From NCBI GenBank assembly GCA_041674485.1, contig JBAYVP010000330.1:1-5923 (forward strand): 5,923 nt of DNA. The letters run 5' to 3'. The position numbers were made by a program, and so were the translations under genes. Shown piece after piece: positions 1 to 3,900 of this stretch (position 1 is its first letter; each line of letters starts with the position of its first letter). Below the pieces are notes generated by a model, which did not search any database, was not told the origin of the DNA, and saw only the letters and a program-made list of their open reading frames with translations. Source of the DNA: JAGXQV01 sp041674485 (lineage in GTDB: Bacteria > Pseudomonadota > Gammaproteobacteria > Burkholderiales > Sulfuricellaceae).

Positions 1-111
1 ATTCCAAGGAGTTGCAACGCCGCCATGCGCCCGGAAAACCGTGCAATCCAGCTCGTAGCGTTCTCACCATACGGGTGAACGCAAAATATATGACAAAGTT
101 GTTTAGAATCA
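1..111. other. Non-coding or unassignable window edge
   Basis: No gene with a start and ribosome binding site is visible. A minus-strand frame without stops runs from about 120 off the left edge, and a plus-strand frame runs from 3 to a TGA at 187-189. Neither reads like a protein family I recognise. The only structure noted is an imperfect inverted repeat at 58-82, with arms GCGTTC and GAACGC. Confidence 0.5.
58..82. repeat. Imperfect inverted repeat / small hairpin
   Basis: GCGTTC (58-63) pairs with GAACGC (77-82) around a 13-base centre that adds a few further pairs. It lies just downstream of the stop of the truncated antitoxin-like gene, so it could be a weak terminator for that minus-strand transcript or part of another dispersed intergenic repeat. 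There is no T-tract beside it, so the terminator reading is weak. Confidence 0.3.
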
Positions 112-336
112 CTATGTTACGCACATTTGAAAGCGGTCAACTGAGCTTTCTAGGTTCAAGGATTCCACTAGTTCCCAGCGTTTCGGGGTGAATATCTCAC
201 CGAATTGGGAGATAGTCTCGAAACCGATGCCGCACATCGCATCGACCGTCTCGCCCGCGTCTATGCGACGCGCCTGTTCCAAAGAGCGCGCTTTCATCTC
301 CTCGAAAGGTTCCGCCACGTAAATTTCCAGTTTCAT
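112..336 (-). CDS. Truncated TumA-like antitoxin (HVO_A0114 / COG4190 family), probable remnant
   Basis: This is a 74-residue protein. Its N-terminal half (MKLEIYVAEPFEEMKARSLE, then an acidic stretch with GFETISQF and FTPKRWELVESL) resembles the start of HVO_A0114-type predicted transcriptional regulators, which serve as the antitoxin in TumE-TumA modules. In that family the FTPKR-type motif is followed by a winged-helix DNA-binding region. Here the protein instead ends after about 15 unrelated residues at TAG (112-114), and no reading frame further along restores the helix-turn-helix. The start is well supported: AGGAG sits 7 bases upstream, and the ATG overlaps the TGA of the preceding toxin-like frame as ATGA. 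Family recognition is from memory of motifs. It could instead be an unrelated small protein, but truncation and loss of DNA binding is the preferred reading. Confidence 0.5.
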   Translation of the reverse strand: MKLEIYVAEPFEEMKARSLEQARRIDAGETVDAMCGIGFETISQFGEIFTPKRWELVESLNLESSVDRFQMCVT

Positions 337-413
337 GCCGCGTCTCCTCTTTCCCCTACCACCCGCCAGAAGTCGGCGAGCAGCATTTCCACATTACTGA
401 ACACGTAAGTCAA
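333..413 (-). pseudogene. C-terminal remnant of a TumE-like toxin gene
   Basis: Reading the minus strand into the ATGA overlap gives an in-frame tail of 26 codons (LTYVFSNVEMLLADFWRVVG followed by six residues) that ends at TGA 335-333. The LLADFW segment before a charged C terminus, together with the 4-base overlap with a TumA-like start, resembles the end of TumE (DUF6516) toxins. Upstream the frame runs straight into the palindromic repeat at 414-495 and then reaches a stop, with no start codon or toxin body. The gene is therefore gone except for its tail. The identification rests on a short stretch and on gene order, so it is tentative; the translational coupling is seen directly. Confidence 0.4.
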
Positions 414-495
414 GTAGGGCGGGCACGTTTTTGGCGCCCACGCGGTCAGCGGGAGATGTTTCCGCGTGGGCACGATAAAGCCATTCCCACCCTAC
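414..495. repeat. 82-bp nested palindromic intergenic element (REP/MITE-like)
   Basis: The ends are a 10-bp terminal inverted repeat, GTAGGGCGGG (414-423) against CCCACCCTAC (486-495), with one mismatch. Inside is a perfect 10-bp inverted repeat, GCCCACGCGG (436-445) against CCGCGTGGGC (462-471), enclosing a 16-base loop. GGGCACG occurs directly repeated at 421-427 and 468-474. The symmetry and sharp boundaries fit a dispersed palindromic element rather than unique intergenic DNA. No target-site duplication is clear. It abuts the toxin remnant, so its insertion or associated recombination may have removed the toxin body and promoter. Confidence 0.6.
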
Positions 496-611
496 CAGGC
501 TGGTTGTAGGGAAGCGTAGGCATTGGAAGGGAACTGAAGGGTTTCGGATTTTTGTTTTGCTAACCTGTCTTTAGCGCTGGCGTCAGCTCAACCTGCAACC
601 GCCGCCGCGCC

Positions 612-623
612 GCCCGCGCGGGC
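612..623. promoter_or_regulatory. 12-bp perfect palindrome in the leader
   Basis: GCCCGCGCGGGC reads the same on both strands and lies about 140 bases before the start codon. A loop-free perfect palindrome suits a dimeric regulator site better than an RNA hairpin. In GC-rich DNA it could arise by chance, so an operator role is only a possibility. Confidence 0.2.
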
Positions 624-747
624 CGCGTGACGGTGGCGTGACGTTCCCTTTGATAGGGTGTGCGGAAACCTTGGGCGGGCTTTGTTTTTCGCTCAGTCCC
701 AGGGATTTTTTTACAGCGCAAGATTGTTTCCGAAACCAGTTTGAATT

Positions 748-754
748 GGAGGAG
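748..754 (+). promoter_or_regulatory. Ribosome binding site of the giant gene
   Basis: GGAGGAG lies 9 bases before ATG 764 and closely matches the Shine-Dalgarno consensus. It fixes the start: the next residues form a basic n-region followed by a hydrophobic segment, as expected for an exported protein. Confidence 0.85.
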
Positions 755-763
755 CACCGAATC

Positions 764-961
764 ATGAATACCAGCCATCGCCCCATCACCGCCCAACCTC
801 GCGCCGGCAAGACAGCCACGGCGCGTAACACAATCCTGCGCCGTAGCGCGCTCGCCGTTGCCGTGGCGGCGGCCTTTGCCCTGCCTGCCGCACTGCCGGT
901 CGGCGGCCTCGCGGCCACCGCGCTGGTGGCGTTGGCGGCTATGCCGCAAGTGGCGCAGGCG
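764..961 (+). other. Long N-terminal signal region (residues 1-66)
   Basis: A 27-residue basic n-region ends in LRR (residues 25-27). Two hydrophobic stretches follow (28-45 and 49-60), separated by PVGG, and then a VAQA site with predicted cleavage between residues 66 and 67. The mature protein would begin directly at the first repeat (GWQAVGG). This is longer than a normal Sec signal peptide. Extended signal peptides occur in large exported proteins such as autotransporters and two-partner secretion proteins, and the RR pair also raises a Tat possibility, although the residues after it do not fit the Tat consensus well. Confidence 0.7.
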
Positions 962-3900
962 GGTTGGCAAGCGGTAGGCGGCGCCGGTTTTTCGGAGGCG
1001 GGCATTGTTACTAGCTCGCTGGCCTTCGCTCCGGACGGCACGCCCTATGTGGCCTATGCGGAAGCGTTTGAGATGAATGCGTATGCGACGGTAATGAAAT
1101 TCAACGGCACAAACTGGGTGACGGTGGGTAGTGCCAGGTTTTCGGCAGGAGGTGTTGGCTACCTTTCGCTGGCCGTCGCCCCGAACGGCACGCCCTATGT
1201 GGCCTATAACGATCCCAGCAACGGCTGGAAGGCCACCGTGATGAAATTCAATGGCAGCGACTGGGTGGCGGTGGGCAACGCCGGCTTTTCGGTGGGAACC
1301 GCTAACGACGTCTCACTGTCCTTCGCTCCAGATGGTGTGCCCCATGTGGCTTATCAAGATAGCAGCAGCAGCAAGGCAACAGTGATGAAGTTCGACGGTA
1401 GCGCCTGGGTAGCGGTGGGTGACGCCGGGGTCTCGGCGGGATCGGGTGCTGTTCCCTCGTTGTCCTTTGCCGCAGGCGGAACGCCCTATGTGGCCTTTCA
1501 GGATGTCGCCAACAGCCAAAAAGCGACAGTAATGAAATTCAACGGCACTGCTTGGGTGGCGGTGGGCGTCGCCGGTTTTTCGGCGGGGAGCGTTTTTTCT
1601 CCGTCGCTGGACATCGCCCCGGATGGCACACCCTATGTGGCTTATCAGGATTTCGGTAATAGCCAGGCGGCGACAGTGATGAAATTCGACGGCATGTACT
1701 GGGTTACTGTAGGCAGCGCCGGATTCTCCGGCGTGGCATCAGCTTCCACCTCGTTGGCATTGACCCAGGACGTCTCCCACTATCCCTATGTGGCCTATCA
1801 GGAGAACGGCATGGAGGGTGCGACGAGGGTGATGAAATTTGACGGCACCAACTGGGTGGCGTTGGGCAACGCCCTCGGATCGGGTGGCTTGCCCTCGCTG
1901 TCCTTCGCCCCGGATGGCACGCCCTATGTGGCCTATCAGGATGTCGCCAACAGCTACAAAGCGACGGTGATGAAGTTCGTTCCCGACGGCCCCGCCCTCG
2001 TCTCCAGCGTCCCCGCCGACAACGCCACCGGCGTCTTGCCCGGCGCCACCATCGTGCTGACCTTCGACGATTGGATGGGAATCGGCAGCGGCAACCTCAA
2101 GATCGTCAACGACAGCGACACCACCAGCGAAACCATCAATGTGGCGAGTCCCGGCGGCAAGTTTGCCTGGACTAGTGACCATAAAACGCTGACCATAACG
2201 CCGGGAACGCCCCTGGCGTCAGGCAAGAACTACCACCTCGAAATCGCCGCCACCACCTTAATCGGCAACGCGATGGAGATGTATTACGCCGGCATTGCCA
2301 ACGCCACCACGCTGAATTTCAGCATAGCCGGCGCGCCCACCGCGCCTACCGGCGTCACCGTCAGCGCCGGCGGCGGCCAGGGCAGCGTCGCCTTTACCCC
2401 CGGCAGCAACGGCGGTTCGGCGATTACCAGCTATGACGTCAGTTGCACCTCCAGCAACGGCGGCGCGGCGGGCACCGGCAGCGGCAGCAGTTCGCCCATC
2501 GTCGTCACCGGGCTGACCGCCGGCAAGGACTATTCCTGCACCGTCACCGCCAGCAACGGCGTGGGCAGCAGTTCAGCATCAACAGCCTCGTCATCGTTCA
2601 CGGTGCTATCCAATGCCGTGGCCGTTTCGACCGCAGCCGACAGCGGCGCGGGGAGCTTGCGTCAGGCGCTCCTCGATGTCGCCGCCGGAGGCACTATCAC
2701 ATTTGATCCGGCTATCGCCAACCAGACCATCACCCTGACGAGCACCCTCGCGGTGGACAAGAGCATCACCATCGACGGCGGCAGCCAAGCGCTCACCGTC
2801 AGCGGCAACAACGCGGTACGGGTGTTCAGCATTGCCGACGGCGCCACCGTCACCCTGCAAAAGCTCACCATCGCCAACGGCAGCGACGATACCAATGGCG
2901 GTGGCGGCATCCGCAACGGCAGCGGCACGCTGACGCTGAACCAGGTCACCTTATCCGGCAACGCCGGCACCGGCACGGGCGGCGGCGGCCTGTACAACGC
3001 CGGCGGCGCGATCACCATCAGCAACAGCCTGTTTACCGGCAATTCGGCCAGCGACGGCGGCGGTGTGCGCAATTCGGGCGGCACGTTGAATCTGACCAAC
3101 GTCACTTTCTCCGGCAATTCGGCCACCAACACCGGCGGCGCGGTCTTTGCCGGCGGCGGCGGAACACTCAACATCAATAACGTGACCATTGCCGGCAACA
3201 CCGGAACCACCAACTCCGGCGGCATTTCCAACCAGGGCGCCACGATCAACCTGAAGAACACCCTGCTCGCCGCCAACACCGGCGGGAACTGCTCCAACGC
3301 CGCGCCGATCACCAACGTCGGCTACAACCTTGATGACGGCACGACTTGCGGTTTTGCTTCCAACAACAATTCCCAAAGCAGCGCTGCCCCCTTGCTCGGT
3401 GTATTGAGCGACAACGGCGGCTCGACCCGGACGCTTGCCTTGGGGGATGGCAGCCCGGCCATCAACGCGGGCAACAACGCCACCTGCGCGACCACCGATC
3501 AGCGCGGCACGAGCCGCGCGTTATCGGTCGGCGATGCCTGCGACATCGGCGCCTTCGAGGTCGCCGCCGTCCCCGGCGCGCCCACCGGCATCAGCGCCAC
3601 GGTCGGCAACGGCCAAGCCACGGTATCCTGGAGCGCGCCGGCCAACCCCGGCGGCGCGGCGATCAGCGGCTACACCGTCACCGCCAGCCCCGGCGGCGCG
3701 ACCTGCACCACCAGCGGCGCGACAAGCTGCACGGTGAGCGGCTTGACCAACGGCACCGCCTACACCTTCACCGTCACCGCCACCAGCAGCATCGGCAGCG
3801 GCAGTGCTTCTGCCGCGAGCAGCGCGGTCACGCCGGTGGTGTTGCCGGTGCTCAACACTCCCAGCGCGTCCGCCGATTCCGCCAATCTGTCCACCTTCGG

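Larger units (their letters stand above)
496..763 (+). other. Leader region of the giant gene
   Basis: This stretch has no supported gene. It contains a perfect 12-bp palindrome GCCCGCGCGGGC (612-623), two copies of CGTGACG spaced 11 bases apart (626-632 and 637-643), and several T-runs between about 549 and 712. No sigma-70 promoter with good -35 and -10 boxes was found; the best pair (TTGTTT, 16 bases, GATTTT in the 670-710 area) is weak. Long leaders of this kind can carry regulation, but no known riboswitch class was recognised. Confidence 0.35.

Noticed and set aside
1..189. Partial plus-strand frame entering from the left edge (3-189)
   Set aside because: It overlaps the antitoxin-like gene on the opposite strand and shows no recognisable protein motif.
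205..408. Plus-strand frame of 67 codons opposite the antitoxin-like gene
   Set aside because: It lacks a ribosome binding site and is the antisense shadow of a coupled minus-strand pair with coherent motifs.
570..595. Possible sigma-54 promoter (TGGC...TGC)
   Set aside because: The GG and GC dinucleotides are 14 bases apart rather than the required 10.
496..763. Cyclic-di-GMP or other riboswitch in the leader
   Set aside because: No GEMM-type core or other known conserved riboswitch core was recognised by eye; a covariance-model search would be needed to reopen this.
560..1041. Minus-strand frames covering the leader and the signal region
   Set aside because: They overlap the well-supported start of the giant gene antisense, have Arg/Ala-rich composition and match no family.
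2662..3376. Antisense frames opposite the beta-helix
   Set aside because: They are frame shadows of GC-rich sense codons, with Pro/Val/Ala-rich nonsense composition and no ribosome binding site or recognisable domain.
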